Shown: positions 24,383 to 33,302, counted from the first letter of the stretch. The stretch: 64,000 nucleotides of DNA from Pseudomonas capeferrum (GCF_000731675.1 NZ_JMIT01000002.1:1080808-1144807), one strand, 5' to 3'. Notes: generated by a model from the letters alone, not told the origin. Program-made: numbers and translations.

Positions 24383-25669
24383 TCAAACGTCGCTCGCTCG
24401 GTTGGCAAAGTCGTACGGGGTGATCGCTTCCACTCGATTGGCGTCCAAATAATCTGCCCACCACTGCACCATGAGCCTTCGCTCCTGAATGTGTTCTGCT
24501 TTGTGGATATACGCTGCGCGCACCGTGTTTCGCTCCTGATGGCTCATCTGTCGTTCGACGGCGTCTTTACTCCACAGCCCCGACTCAACGAGTGCTGAAC
24601 AAGCCATTGTCCTGAAACCGTGGCCGCACACCTCTGACTTCGTGTCATACCCCATGCGTCGAAGGGCCTTGTTGACGGTGTTTTCGCTCATGGGTTTCCA
24701 GTGATGGTGATCGCCTGCAAATACCAAGTCGAATCGGCCGGTGAGATCGCGGATTCGCTCCAAGACACCAACTGATTGGCGGCTGAGCGGTACCAAGTGT
24801 GGCGTGCTCATCTTCGAACCACGATGGGAGTTCTTTACTCCCTCGATAGGCGCGCGCTCACCAGGTATTTCCCACATCAACCTTCCCATGTCGATCTCCC
24901 CCCAGCGAGCGAACCGGAGCTCACTGGAGCGTATAAACACCAGCAAGGTCAGTTGCACCGCGAGCTTGGTCAGGCCGCGCCCGCTGTCGGCATCTATCCG
25001 CTGGAGAAGCTCAGGTAAGCGCTCGAATGACAATGCAGGCCGGTGCGCTGTTTTGCGGGTAGCCGTGGCGCCTTGCAGATCGATCGCAGGATTGAAATCC
25101 AGATGGCCATGCTGAACCGCCATGCGGAGGATGCCCGTCATGTACTGGCGTAGGCGTGCAGCCGTATCCAAGGTATCCCGCTTTTCTGCCGCTTTCAGCG
25201 GAACAAGTAGATCCCGTGTTTTCAGTTCCGCGACCGGACGATCACCGAGAGTGGGCAACAGGTGGGATTCAATGCGTCGCCAAACGGTGGAGGCATGACC
25301 AGGTGTCCACTTACGAGCGCAGGCCGCATGCCATTCCTGTGCAAGCAAACGGAAGGTATTCGACCGGGCGTTTACCGCTTCCTGTTTGTCCAAGCGAGCC
25401 TGCTCGATGGGGTCTTTCCCAACAGCAAGAAGCTCAAGCGCCTGAGCGCGTCGCTCCCTGGCCGCTTTCAATCCGAGCGCCGGATAGTTGCCAAACGTAG
25501 CTAAACCATCACGGCCATCAGGTTTGGTGTACTTCATACGCCAGGTCTTGACCCCTGACGGCTTCACTAGCAGGTAGAGGCCTTTACCATCGAACAGCTT
25601 GTAGTCCTTCTCCCGTGGCTTGGCCGCATCACATTTGGGATCGGTGAGAGGCACCACTGTGCGCGCCAT
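24383..25669 (-). CDS. P4-type tyrosine recombinase integrase
   Basis: 428-aa site-specific recombinase. The N-terminal DUF4102 domain (about 1-90: LTDPKCDAAKPREKDYKLFDGKGLYLLVKPSGVKTW) and the SAM-like core-binding domain precede the catalytic domain. The catalytic domain shows the first Arg in IRSSELRFARW (about 250), HGFR (about 349), the second His in SHQERN and the nucleophile in AAYIHK (about 386). It is adjacent to the tRNA-Thr gene and points away from it, the usual arrangement for integrases that use a tRNA 3' end. An inverted copy of the arm-type repeat overlaps its start codon, suggesting autoregulation. Confidence 0.95.
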   Translation of the reverse strand: MARTVVPLTDPKCDAAKPREKDYKLFDGKGLYLLVKPSGVKTWRMKYTKPDGRDGLATFGNYPALGLKAARERRAQALELLAVGKDPIEQARLDKQEAVNARSNTFRLLAQEWHAACARKWTPGHASTVWRRIESHLLPTLGDRPVAELKTRDLLVPLKAAEKRDTLDTAARLRQYMTGILRMAVQHGHLDFNPAIDLQGATATRKTAHRPALSFERLPELLQRIDADSGRGLTKLAVQLTLLVFIRSSELRFARWGEIDMGRLMWEIPGERAPIEGVKNSHRGSKMSTPHLVPLSRQSVGVLERIRDLTGRFDLVFAGDHHHWKPMSENTVNKALRRMGYDTKSEVCGHGFRTMACSALVESGLWSKDAVERQMSHQERNTVRAAYIHKAEHIQERRLMVQWWADYLDANRVEAITPYDFANRASDV

Positions 25670-25719
25670 AGGGATACGCTTCCTTGTCGAACCGAGATAT
25701 CCCTAACCATATCCCTAAA
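25669..25719. repeat. arm-type repeats near the proximal att and int start
   Basis: TATCCCTAA occurs at 25698-25706 and 25710-25718 (12-bp period). An inverted copy (CGTATCCCTA on the minus strand, 25669-25678) overlaps the integrase start codon. They match the pair at 9259-9282 and are probably integrase-binding arms. Confidence 0.55.
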
Positions 25720-25762
25720 TCGCGTAGATGCCCAGAGACAAAACGAGACAGACAGAAACAGC

Positions 25763-25783
25763 AAAGCCCGCACTAGGCGGGCT
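25763..25783 (-). terminator. tRNA-Thr terminator supplied by the satellite
   Basis: Stem AGCCCGC/GCGGGCT with a CTAGT loop, read on the minus strand, then TTTGCTGTTT. It resembles the original terminator left at 9113-9136. Confidence 0.5.
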
Positions 25784-25830
25784 TTTCTGGGTGTTTAGTA
25801 GACAGTCATAGACTTCTGGAAACTGGTCTC

Positions 25831-25853
25831 TGGTGCCGGAGACAGGAATCGAA
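25831..25853. repeat. att site, tRNA-proximal copy
   Basis: TGGTGCCGGAGACAGGAATC plus GAA; it is the 3' end (CCA, acceptor, T-arm) of tRNA-Thr, so the element restores an intact tRNA gene. Confidence 0.85.
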
Positions 25854-25906
25854 CCTGCGACCTTCGCGTTACGAGTGCGCTGCTCTACCGACTGAGCTAC
25901 ACCGGC
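25831..25906 (-). tRNA. tRNA-Thr (anticodon CGT)
   Basis: 76 nt including an encoded CCA. Acceptor GCCGGTG pairs with the 3' end ...CCGGCACCA (G-C at the lower pairs), D-arm GCTC/GAGC, anticodon loop CTCGTAA giving CGT, T-arm with GGTTCGATTCC. The anticodon stem has a mismatch as in other bacterial tRNA-Thr(CGT). It is the integration site of the satellite. Confidence 0.93.
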
Positions 25907-25976
25907 GTGTAGCGCAACGTACCACTGCCGCACCCGTTACGCAAACCCCTGTTTCCCCTCGTTTATTGCCCTGCCC

Positions 25977-26519
<543 letters not shown>

Positions 26520-26604
26520 CTAGTGAGCATCAGGGAAGCACGCCCTCTCATGGACACGGCAAGCTGTTTCGAGGCTTGTCGTGCGGGCAAAAAAGGACCT
26601 TTGC

Positions 26605-27810
26605 ATGAACCCTTCGATACGTCTTTACGCCTGGCAGGGCACCAACGCTGATGGCCTGGCCGTCAGTGGGCAAATGGCTGGGCGCAGCCCGGCTTATGTG
26701 CGCGCCGGGTTGCTGCGCCAGGGCATTCTGGTGGCGCGTTTGCGGCCTGCTGGGCGGGCGTGGCGTTGGCCGAAGCGGCGGGAGAAAACCGACCCGGCGG
26801 GTTTCAGCCGGCAGCTGGCGACTTTGCTGAAAGCCGGGGTGCCGCTGCTGCAGGCGTTCGAGGTGATGGGGCGCAGTGGCTGTGATGCGGCGCAGGCGGC
26901 GTTGCTGGCTCGATTGAAACAGGATGTGGCATCGGGGCTGGGGCTGGCGGATGCGTTGCAGCGCCACCCGGGGTGGTTCGATACGTTGTACTGCAACCTG
27001 GTGCGGGTGGGTGAGCAGTCCGGCACGCTCGACCGGCAGTTGGAGCAGTTGGCGGGCATGCTGGAACAGCGCTTGGCCCTGCACAAGAAGTTGCGCAAGG
27101 CGATGATCTACCCGCTGCTGTTGTTGCTGACCGGGTTGGGCGTTTCGGCGGTTTTGTTACTGGAGGTGATCCCGCAGTTTCAGAGCCTGTTCGCGGGGTT
27201 TGATGCGGCACTGCCGGCCTTTACCCAGTGGGTGATCGACTTGTCCACAGGGCTGGGGCGTCATGCACCGGTGTTGCTGGTAAGTGCGGTGCTGTTGGCG
27301 GTGGCTGCGCGCGAGCTTTACCGCAAGCACAGGCCGGCGCGCTTGTGGATAACTCAGCGGGTGTTGGGCCTGCCGGTGTTCGGCAAGCTGCTGGGGCAGG
27401 CGGCGCTGGCGCGTTTTGCGCGCAGCCTGGCAACGTCTTATGCCGCTGGGGTGCCGCTGCTGGATGCCTTGGGGACGGTGGCCAAGGCCAGTGGTGGCGA
27501 GCTGCATCAACAGGCGATCCAGCGCTTGCGCCAAGGCATGGCCAATGGGCAGGGGCTGAACCAGGCGATGGCGGCCGAACCGCTGTTCCCGCCGCTGCTG
27601 GTGCAGCTGGTGGCCATCGGTGAGTCCAGTGGCACGCTGGACCAGATGCTGGAAAAAGCCGCCAGCCACTACGAGGAACAGGTCAGCCAGGCGCTGGACC
27701 AGTTGACCAGCCTGCTGGAGCCGGCCATCGTGCTGGTCCTGGGCCTGCTGGTTGGCGGCCTGGTGGTGGCGATGTACCTGCCGATCTTCCAGCTGGGTAG
27801 CTTGATCTGA
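26605..27810 (+). CDS. pilC: type IV pilus inner-membrane platform protein PilC
   Basis: 401-aa GspF/PilC family protein. Two homologous GspF domains are visible, FSRQLATLLKAGVPLLQAFEVM (about 70) and FARSLATSYAAGVPLLDALGTV (about 270), each followed by VRVGEQSGTLDRQLEQLA or VAIGESSGTLDQMLEKAA. Three membrane helices are seen (LLLLLTGLGVSAVLLLEVI, PVLLVSAVLLAVAA, IVLVLGLLVGGLVVAMYLPIF). Start ATG 26605 follows AAAAAGGACC; the 26581 frame start is less likely. In P. aeruginosa pilB lies before pilC; here it is absent. Confidence 0.92.
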   Translation: MNPSIRLYAWQGTNADGLAVSGQMAGRSPAYVRAGLLRQGILVARLRPAGRAWRWPKRREKTDPAGFSRQLATLLKAGVPLLQAFEVMGRSGCDAAQAALLARLKQDVASGLGLADALQRHPGWFDTLYCNLVRVGEQSGTLDRQLEQLAGMLEQRLALHKKLRKAMIYPLLLLLTGLGVSAVLLLEVIPQFQSLFAGFDAALPAFTQWVIDLSTGLGRHAPVLLVSAVLLAVAARELYRKHRPARLWITQRVLGLPVFGKLLGQAALARFARSLATSYAAGVPLLDALGTVAKASGGELHQQAIQRLRQGMANGQGLNQAMAAEPLFPPLLVQLVAIGESSGTLDQMLEKAASHYEEQVSQALDQLTSLLEPAIVLVLGLLVGGLVVAMYLPIFQLGSLI

Positions 27811-27812
27811 AC

Positions 27813-28679
27813 ATGACTTTATGGACCTTCCTGGCGATGGAGCCGGCTTACTTCATCACCCTGGCGACCGTGCTCGGCCTGTTGGTGGGCAGTTTTCTCA
27901 ACGTTGTGGTGTACCGCCTGCCGATCATGCTGGAGCGCCAATGGCAGCGTGAGGCACACGAAGTGCTGGGGCTGCCGGTGACCGAGCACGAGCGCTTCGA
28001 CCTGTGCCTGCCGGCCTCGCAGTGCACGCAATGCGGGCACCGGATACGGGCGTGGGAAAACCTCCCGGTGCTCAGCTACCTGGCGTTGCGCGGGCGCTGC
28101 TCGGCCTGCAAACAGCGCATCAGCGTGCGTTACCCGTTGGTCGAGGTGGGTTGTGCGCTGCTGTCGATGGTGGTGGCCTGGCGCTACGGGGCCAGCGTCG
28201 AGGCACTGGTGCTGCTGCCGCTGACCTGGAGCTTGCTGGCTCTGAGCTTGATCGACCATGACCAACAACTGCTGCCCGATGCCATCGTGCTGCCGGGGCT
28301 GTGGCTTGGGCTGATCGTCAATTACTTCGGGGTATGGGTGCCCTTGCCCGATGCCGTATGCGGCGCGGTGGTCGGGTACCTCAGCCTGTGGACGGTGTAC
28401 TGGTTGTTCAAGCTGGTTACCGGCAAGGAAGGCATGGGCTATGGCGACTTCAAGCTGTTGGCGCTGCTCGGCGCCTGGGGTGGCTGGCAGGTGCTGCCGC
28501 TGACCTTGTTGCTGTCGTCGGTGCTTGGGGCGCTGGTTGGGGTGTACCTGCTGCGGGTGCGCAAGCATTCCATGGGTACGGCCATGCCATTTGGGCCCTA
28601 TCTGGCAATTGCGGGGTGGATTGCCGTGCTCTGGGGTGATGAAATATACGCCTCTTACATGCAACTGCTTGGATTCTGA
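27813..28679 (+). CDS. pilD: prepilin peptidase / N-methyltransferase PilD
   Basis: 288-aa polytopic membrane enzyme that cleaves prepilin leaders and methylates the new N-terminus. It has the four-cysteine zinc motif CTQCGHRIRAWEN...CSACKQRI (about 70-105). The two catalytic aspartates are in LSLIDHDQQLLPD (about 149) and GMGYGDFKLL (about 212). Three bases separate it from pilC and it shares one base with coaE (TGATG), so they form one transcript. It also serves type II secretion in the family. Confidence 0.95.
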   Translation: MTLWTFLAMEPAYFITLATVLGLLVGSFLNVVVYRLPIMLERQWQREAHEVLGLPVTEHERFDLCLPASQCTQCGHRIRAWENLPVLSYLALRGRCSACKQRISVRYPLVEVGCALLSMVVAWRYGASVEALVLLPLTWSLLALSLIDHDQQLLPDAIVLPGLWLGLIVNYFGVWVPLPDAVCGAVVGYLSLWTVYWLFKLVTGKEGMGYGDFKLLALLGAWGGWQVLPLTLLLSSVLGALVGVYLLRVRKHSMGTAMPFGPYLAIAGWIAVLWGDEIYASYMQLLGF

Positions 28680-29302
28680 TGACCACTGCAGCTTTCACCC
28701 CTTGGATTCTGGGCCTGACCGGCGGAATCGGCAGCGGCAAGAGTGCCGCCGCCGAGCGCTTCGTCGAGCTTGGCGTGCACCTGGTCGATGCCGACCAGGC
28801 GGCGCGCTGGGTGGTCGAGCCTGGGCGACCGGCGCTGGCCAGCATTGTCGAGCGCTTCGGCCCTGGCGTGCTGCTGGACGATGGCCAACTCGACCGCGCG
28901 GCCTTGCGCCAGCTGATTTTCGCCGACCCGGCGCAGCGCCAGTGGCTGGAGGCGTTGCTGCACCCGCTGATCGGGCAGGAGATTTTCAGCTACCTGGCCA
29001 AGGCCGAATCGCCTTATGCCGTGTATGTGTCACCCTTGCTGATCGAGTCTGGCCAGTATCGCAAGACCCAGCGCGTGCTGGTGATCGATGCGCCGCAGGC
29101 GTTGCAGATGGAACGTACGCTGCAGCGGGACAACACCAGCCCGGAGCAGGTGCAGGCCATTCTCAATGCGCAGCTGGCACGTGAAGAGCGGCTGCGCCAT
29201 GCCGACGATGTGGTGGTCAATGACCGCGACCTTGCCGCGTTGCACGAGCAGATCGACCGTCTGCATCATTTTTACCTGACTTTACGAGGAGGCCAGCCAT
29301 GA
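28679..29302 (+). CDS. coaE: dephospho-CoA kinase CoaE
   Basis: 207-aa last enzyme of coenzyme A synthesis, which phosphorylates dephospho-CoA. It has the P-loop GLTGGIGSGKSAAAERF (about 12-28) and the family motifs VDADQAARWVVEPG, HPLIGQEIF and VYVSPLLIESGQ. The frame overlaps pilD by one base and yacG by 4 bp. The pilD-coaE-yacG order is typical for Pseudomonas. Confidence 0.95.
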   Translation: MTTAAFTPWILGLTGGIGSGKSAAAERFVELGVHLVDADQAARWVVEPGRPALASIVERFGPGVLLDDGQLDRAALRQLIFADPAQRQWLEALLHPLIGQEIFSYLAKAESPYAVYVSPLLIESGQYRKTQRVLVIDAPQALQMERTLQRDNTSPEQVQAILNAQLAREERLRHADDVVVNDRDLAALHEQIDRLHHFYLTLRGGQP

Positions 29303-29499
29303 GCCAGCCATTGACCGTCGACTGCCCTACCTGTGGCGCACCTGTGGAATGGAACGAGAAAAGCACGTGCCGGCCGTTTTGCTCTGATCGCTGCAAGCTG
29401 ATCGACCTGGGGGCCTGGGCGGCGGAAGAACACAAGATCGCGGGGTCGGAAGAGTCCGGGGATGAGCTGTATTCGGGGGACCTGGAGCCGCGGCACTAA
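29299..29499 (+). CDS. yacG: DNA gyrase inhibitor YacG (zinc-ribbon protein)
   Basis: 66-aa zinc protein with the CPTCG...FCSDRC pattern (residues 9-32) and the YacG motif LIDLGAWAAEEHKIAG. E. coli YacG binds GyrB and blocks gyrase. It overlaps coaE by 4 bp and has GAGGAGG upstream. It is followed by a long inverted REP repeat. Confidence 0.93.
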   Translation: MSQPLTVDCPTCGAPVEWNEKSTCRPFCSDRCKLIDLGAWAAEEHKIAGSEESGDELYSGDLEPRH

Positions 29500-29528
29500 G
29501 CCTCTGTATTGGCCATCTGAATTGGCCT

Positions 29529-29646
29529 CTGTAGGAGCGGCCTTGCGTCGCGAAAGGGCTGCGCAGCGGCCCCGGCAATATTTGTGGTGGCGCTGAAACC
29601 GGGGGCCGCTGCGCGGCCCTTTCGCGACGCAAGGCCGCTCCTACAG
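29529..29646. repeat. long inverted REP palindrome (GTAGGAGCGGCCTTGCGTCG type)
   Basis: Two arms of about 45 nt face each other: CTGTAGGAGCGGCCTTGCGT... at the left and its near-exact complement ending ...GCTCCTACAG at the right, with a 25-30 nt middle. It sits between two convergent genes (yacG and the permease gene) and could act as a two-way terminator. Confidence 0.85.
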
Positions 29647-29671
29647 GGGTCGTGCAGCGGGACGGGGCCGG

Positions 29672-30355
29672 TCAATGTTCGTCTTCTTTCCACGGCGCCT
29701 GCAGGTACCGCGTGCGGTTGAACGTTTCCAGCCACTCCGGGCAAAACACCACCAAAGCACTGATCACCATGCCGTTGATGAACGCCTCGGGGAACATCAT
29801 CAGCCACAGGTAGCCGACAAAGTCACTCAGCCACTCTGGCATGGCAAAGCGCCCGTCCAGCCACAAAATCCCCAACCCGGCCAACACACACACCAGCACC
29901 GTCAACGCTGCCGGAAAAAACCCTGAACAAAAGATATACACAAACAGGTTTCGCGGTTGCGCACGTTCGACCGCCATGGCGCACAGTTCGGTAATCAGTA
30001 CCGGCAGGCCAATCAACAGCAGGCCGTTGACGCCCAGCGCCGCCAGGTCCTGACGCCCCAGCGCCAGCAACCCCAACTGCGCAAGAAAGCCGCCCAGCAC
30101 CGCCAGCGGCCAGTCCAGCAACAAGGTGACGGCCGTCATGCCGATGAAGTGATACGACACGCCCGTATCAAAATCGCGCCTGACCAACCACAGGGCAAAC
30201 AGGCAGAACACCGTACCAAACAGCAGGTGCTGGCGGCGCCGGTCGGTGAACAGCTCTACCCAGCGGGCGCGGCTGGCCGCCCAGAGCAACAGCGGCACGT
30301 AACCCAGCCAGCCCAGCGTGAGGCTGGTGCCTGACAACACCTGTGCACTGATCAC
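29672..30355 (-). CDS. energy-coupling factor (CbiM-like) transporter permease
   Basis: 227-aa integral membrane protein with about seven helices. YHFIGMTAVTLLLDWPLAVLGGFLAQLGL (about 68-96), with its conserved His, and WLMMFPEAFINGMVISALVVF near 190 resemble the CbiM/ECF-type S component for cobalt or nickel. No CbiN, CbiQ or ATPase genes are adjacent, so it would work with distant partners or alone. The substrate is not shown. Confidence 0.75.
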   Translation of the reverse strand: MISAQVLSGTSLTLGWLGYVPLLLWAASRARWVELFTDRRRQHLLFGTVFCLFALWLVRRDFDTGVSYHFIGMTAVTLLLDWPLAVLGGFLAQLGLLALGRQDLAALGVNGLLLIGLPVLITELCAMAVERAQPRNLFVYIFCSGFFPAALTVLVCVLAGLGILWLDGRFAMPEWLSDFVGYLWLMMFPEAFINGMVISALVVFCPEWLETFNRTRYLQAPWKEDEH

Positions 30356-30446
30356 CTGGTAAATACCCCTTTCAGCCTTGTGGATAAAGTGAGTCTACAC
30401 CCATTCTCCCGTTCATCCGGCTGCGGTAGGCTGGCGCCTCCCCGCG

Positions 30447-30626
30447 ATGCAGGACGCATTCAAAATGCCGGAAGGGACCAACCTCGCACTGCTGCTGGCA
30501 GCGCTGCTCAACGCTGTGATCGGCCTGTTGCACCTGGCCATTATCGTGGTCAGCTCGCTGGTCTGCCTGGGGTTTGGCCTGGTGCACTTGCTGGGGGTGG
30601 TTCAGCAATGGCCGGTGTTGAGCTGA
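30447..30626 (+). CDS. 59-aa small membrane protein
   Basis: Frame from ATG 30447 to TGA 30624-30626, shorter than usual gene-calling limits. The product is one or two hydrophobic helices (TNLALLLAALLNAVIGLLHL and AIIVVSSLVCLGFGLVHLLG) between short polar ends. It lies in the gap between the divergent CbiM-like gene and the DUF1780 gene. No clear Shine-Dalgarno. The clean hydrophobic pattern favours a real gene; function unknown. Confidence 0.5.
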   Translation: MQDAFKMPEGTNLALLLAALLNAVIGLLHLAIIVVSSLVCLGFGLVHLLGVVQQWPVLS

Positions 30627-30681
30627 TTTCTACGCACAAACAGCATCTTACCGTCATCGATTAGCGTCTAAGCTTGTCTGC

Positions 30682-31311
30682 ATGGATGACTCAGACTACC
30701 TGCGCCTGCTTACCATCCAGGCCGAACAAGCCAATGCGTTTCTGTCCAATGCACGCAAATGGGAGCGTGAGCGTTGGGTATGCCAACGCCTGCTGCAAGG
30801 GTTGAACATCCCCTACCGCAGCGAAGACTTCACCCCGGCCGGCCAGGAGCCGCCGGATGTGCTGTTCCGCGATGCGGCATTCGAGGTGTTCTTCGTGCTG
30901 GACGAGGGCCGCCGCCTGAACGATGAGTGGCGCGAAGAGCTGCAGCGCCGGCGCGGTGCGTTTTCCCTGGCGCAACTGGTGCGCCGCGAAGCACGCCCGC
31001 GGCGGATCAGCGCCACGGAGCTGCTCGGGCGCCTGGCGCCGACCTTGCGCAAAAAAGCGCACAACTACCGCGAACGCGGGCTGGAGCTGAACGAGCTGGA
31101 CATCATCGCCTTCGCCAGCCTCAAGCGCGAAGTGCTCGACCTCAACACCCACTTCCCGCCCCCTACCGAATACCTGCGCCAAGGTTGGCGCTCGTTGTCG
31201 CTGGTCGGGCCGACTTTCGCCCGGGTGTTGTTCGCCCACCCCGATGCGCCTGACTTTTTACGCGGCAACCTGGGGCGCAGCATCGTCTTCGATGTGGGCA
31301 TCAGTCTTTGA
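30682..31311 (+). CDS. DUF1780 family protein
   Basis: 209-aa soluble protein that I recognise as the Pseudomonas DUF1780 family (DYLRLLTIQAEQANAFLSNARKWERERWVC at the N-terminus). The DVLFRDAAFEVFFVLDEGRR stretch has acidic and Glu residues reminiscent of the restriction-endonuclease-like fold, but activity is unknown. It is single and followed by the DUF3094 gene. Confidence 0.8.
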   Translation: MDDSDYLRLLTIQAEQANAFLSNARKWERERWVCQRLLQGLNIPYRSEDFTPAGQEPPDVLFRDAAFEVFFVLDEGRRLNDEWREELQRRRGAFSLAQLVRREARPRRISATELLGRLAPTLRKKAHNYRERGLELNELDIIAFASLKREVLDLNTHFPPPTEYLRQGWRSLSLVGPTFARVLFAHPDAPDFLRGNLGRSIVFDVGISL

Positions 31312-31443
31312 TCCAGTGCAGCGACTCTTTGCGATGGCGTACACTCGGCGCCAGCGATAGAACGCATTATCATTTGTTCCAAGCGCTTGCACGAACGCTG
31401 TAGCGTTTGTGCAGTCACATACGTCTATCTGACGAGGCCCACC

Positions 31444-31617
31444 ATGACCAGCCGACTGAACCCGGAAGATCAGCGTCGTGTCGATGAGTATCTACGAGCC
31501 CCCCAGCACCAAGTCGAGCGCAGGCCCTTCCGGCCATGGCTGCTCCTGGTGCTGGTGGTGGCCGTGACCATTGGTCTGGGCCTCATTAGCCGCCTGTTGA
31601 GTGGACTGGTGCTATGA
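31444..31617 (+). CDS. DUF3094 family small membrane protein
   Basis: 57-aa protein: a polar N-terminus (MTSRLNPEDQRRVDEYLRAP) and one C-terminal helix (PWLLLVLVVAVTIGLGLISRLL). The ATG at 31444 follows GACGAGGCCCACC; the frame start at 31387 is unlikely. It matches the DUF3094 type found before ndh in Pseudomonas. Function unknown. Confidence 0.8.
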   Translation: MTSRLNPEDQRRVDEYLRAPQHQVERRPFRPWLLLVLVVAVTIGLGLISRLLSGLVL

Positions 31618-31701
31618 GCTGCCTTGCGCTCGCCCTCTCCTCATGCAGTTTGCGACCGGCCCCCAGGGCCAAGAATTCCGTAAACCTTATGAGATATCCC
31701 C

Positions 31702-32997
31702 ATGACTCATCGCATCGTGATTGTCGGCGGCGGCGCCGGCGGCCTGGAACTGGCGACCCGCCTGGGTAAAAGCCTGGGCAAGCGCAAGCAAGCCGACATC
31801 ACCCTGGTCGACGCCAACCTGACGCACATCTGGAAGCCACTGCTGCACGAAGTGGCAGCCGGCTCGCTGAACTCCTCGGAAGATGAACTGAACTACGTGG
31901 CCCAGGCCAAGTGGAACCACTTCAACTTCCAGCTGGGGCGTATGAGCGGCCTGGACCGTGAAGGCAAGCAGATCCAGCTGGCCGCCACCCTCGACGAAGA
32001 GGGCCGCGAGCTGGTGCCTGCGCGCACGCTGAGCTACGACACCCTGGTCATTGCCGTGGGCAGCAACACCAACGACTTCGGCACCCTGGGCGCGGCGCAG
32101 CATTGCCTGTTCCTGGATACCCGCAAGCAGGCCGAGCGCTTCCACCAGCAACTGCTCAACCACTACCTGCGTGCCCACGCCGGTGACGTGGCCAGCGAAC
32201 AGATCAGCGTGGCCATCGTCGGCGCCGGTGCTACCGGTGTGGAGCTGGCCGCCGAGCTGCACCACGCCGCCCACGAACTGGCCGCCTATGGCCTGGATCG
32301 CATCCAGCCCAAGGACATGCACATCACCCTGATCGAGGCTGGCCCGCGGGTATTGCCTGCGCTGCCTGAGCGCATCAGCGTGCCAGTGCACAAGACCCTG
32401 GAAAAACTCGGGGTGAAGGTGATGACCAATGCGGCGGTCAGCGAAGTGACCGAGGATGGGCTGAAAACCAAGGACGGCGAAGTGATCCAGGCCAGCCTCA
32501 AGGTGTGGGCGGCCGGCATTCGTGCACCGGGCTTCCTCAAGGACATCGATGGCCTGGAAACCAACCGCATCAATCAGCTGGTGGTGCGCCCTACCCTGCA
32601 GACCACCCGTGACGACAACATCTTCGCCTTTGGTGACTGCGCCGCGTGCCCGCAACCGGGTACCGACCGCAACGTGCCGCCACGGGCACAGGCTGCACAC
32701 CAGCAGGCTTCGATGCTGGCGCAAAGCCTGAAGGCGCGGCTGGAGAACAAGGCGCTGCCGACGTATGCGTACAAGGACTACGGGTCGCTGGTATCGCTGT
32801 CGCGCTTCTCGGCGGTGGGAAACCTGATGGGCAACTTGATGGGGAGCGTGAAGCTGGAAGGCTGGCTGGCGCGGATGTTTTATGTGTCGTTGTACCGCAT
32901 GCACCAGATGGCGCTGTACGGGTTCTTCCGCACGGCGATGATGATGCTGGGTAGCAAGATTGGGCGCGGTACTGAGCCGCGGTTGAAGTTGCACTGA
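31702..32997 (+). CDS. ndh: type II NADH dehydrogenase (NDH-2)
   Basis: 431-aa single-subunit NADH:quinone oxidoreductase without proton pumping. FAD motif IVIVGGGAGGLELATRLG at the N-terminus, NADH motif VAIVGAGATGVELAAEL (about 171-187), the third motif DDNIFAFGDCAACPQPG (about 307), and a hydrophobic, amphipathic C-terminus (MFYVSLYRMHQMALYGFFRTAMMMLGSKIG) for membrane attachment. It starts at ATG 31702. Confidence 0.95.
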   Translation: MTHRIVIVGGGAGGLELATRLGKSLGKRKQADITLVDANLTHIWKPLLHEVAAGSLNSSEDELNYVAQAKWNHFNFQLGRMSGLDREGKQIQLAATLDEEGRELVPARTLSYDTLVIAVGSNTNDFGTLGAAQHCLFLDTRKQAERFHQQLLNHYLRAHAGDVASEQISVAIVGAGATGVELAAELHHAAHELAAYGLDRIQPKDMHITLIEAGPRVLPALPERISVPVHKTLEKLGVKVMTNAAVSEVTEDGLKTKDGEVIQASLKVWAAGIRAPGFLKDIDGLETNRINQLVVRPTLQTTRDDNIFAFGDCAACPQPGTDRNVPPRAQAAHQQASMLAQSLKARLENKALPTYAYKDYGSLVSLSRFSAVGNLMGNLMGSVKLEGWLARMFYVSLYRMHQMALYGFFRTAMMMLGSKIGRGTEPRLKLH

Positions 32998-33007
32998 CAG
33001 AATGCTG

Positions 33008-33027
33008 GGGGCGCTTTGCGCCCCTTT
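33008..33027 (+). terminator. terminator of ndh
   Basis: 7-bp stem GGGGCGC/GCGCCCC with a TTT loop followed by TTT, 10 bp after the ndh stop. A half REP copy follows at 33045-33090. Confidence 0.6.
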
Positions 33028-33139
33028 CCGACCGGTCCGGCGCCCCGGCAAGGCCGCTCCTACAACAGATGCCGGAGCGGCCCTTGTAGAATTCGAGGCA
33101 AAAGAAAAAGGGCATCTCTGTCGAGATGCCCTCTTTACA

Positions 33140-33215
33140 TGGTGGGTCGTGTAGGATTCGAACCTACGACCAATTGGTTAAAAGCCAACTGCTCTACCAA
33201 CTGAGCTAACGACCC
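33140..33215 (-). tRNA. tRNA-Lys (TTT)
   Basis: 76 nt with CCA. Acceptor GGGTCGT; D-arm GCTC/GAGC; anticodon loop CTTTTAA; T-arm GTAGGTTCGAATCCTAC. First of three tRNAs on the minus strand. Confidence 0.96.
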
Positions 33216-33221
33216 TGAAAA

Positions 33222-33298
33222 TGGTCGGGGTGAGGGGATTCGAACTCCTGACATCCTGCTCCCAAAGCAGGCGCGCTACCGGACTGCGCTACACCCCG
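33222..33298 (-). tRNA. tRNA-Pro (TGG)
   Basis: 77 nt with CCA. Acceptor CGGGGTG pairs with CACCCCG; anticodon loop TTTGGGA gives TGG; T-arm AGGAGTTCGAATCC. It lies 6 nt from tRNA-Lys. Confidence 0.96.
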
Positions 33299-33302
33299 AG
33301 AT

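Larger units (their letters stand above)
9185..25853. mobile_element. P4-like satellite / integrative element in tRNA-Thr
   Basis: About 16.7 kb bounded by near-identical copies of the tRNA-Thr 3' end (9185-9206 and 25831-25853). It contains a P4-type integrase next to the tRNA, an AlpA-like regulator, a C4/CI-like immunity RNA with Ash-like reading, a TOPRIM/DUF927 primase-helicase, and cargo that looks anti-phage (AbiV-like, SIR2-like, PIN-like). I see no capsid, tail or P4 psu/sid-type genes, so it would rely on other means for transfer or is immobile. An IS21-type remnant lies inside. Base composition of the cargo at 11.2-14.1 kb is much more AT-rich than the chromosome. Confidence 0.85.

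Noticed and set aside
24090..24464. 124-aa minus-strand frame between integrase and the 318-aa gene
   Set aside because: Overlaps the integrase end in another frame, no Shine-Dalgarno, irregular composition.
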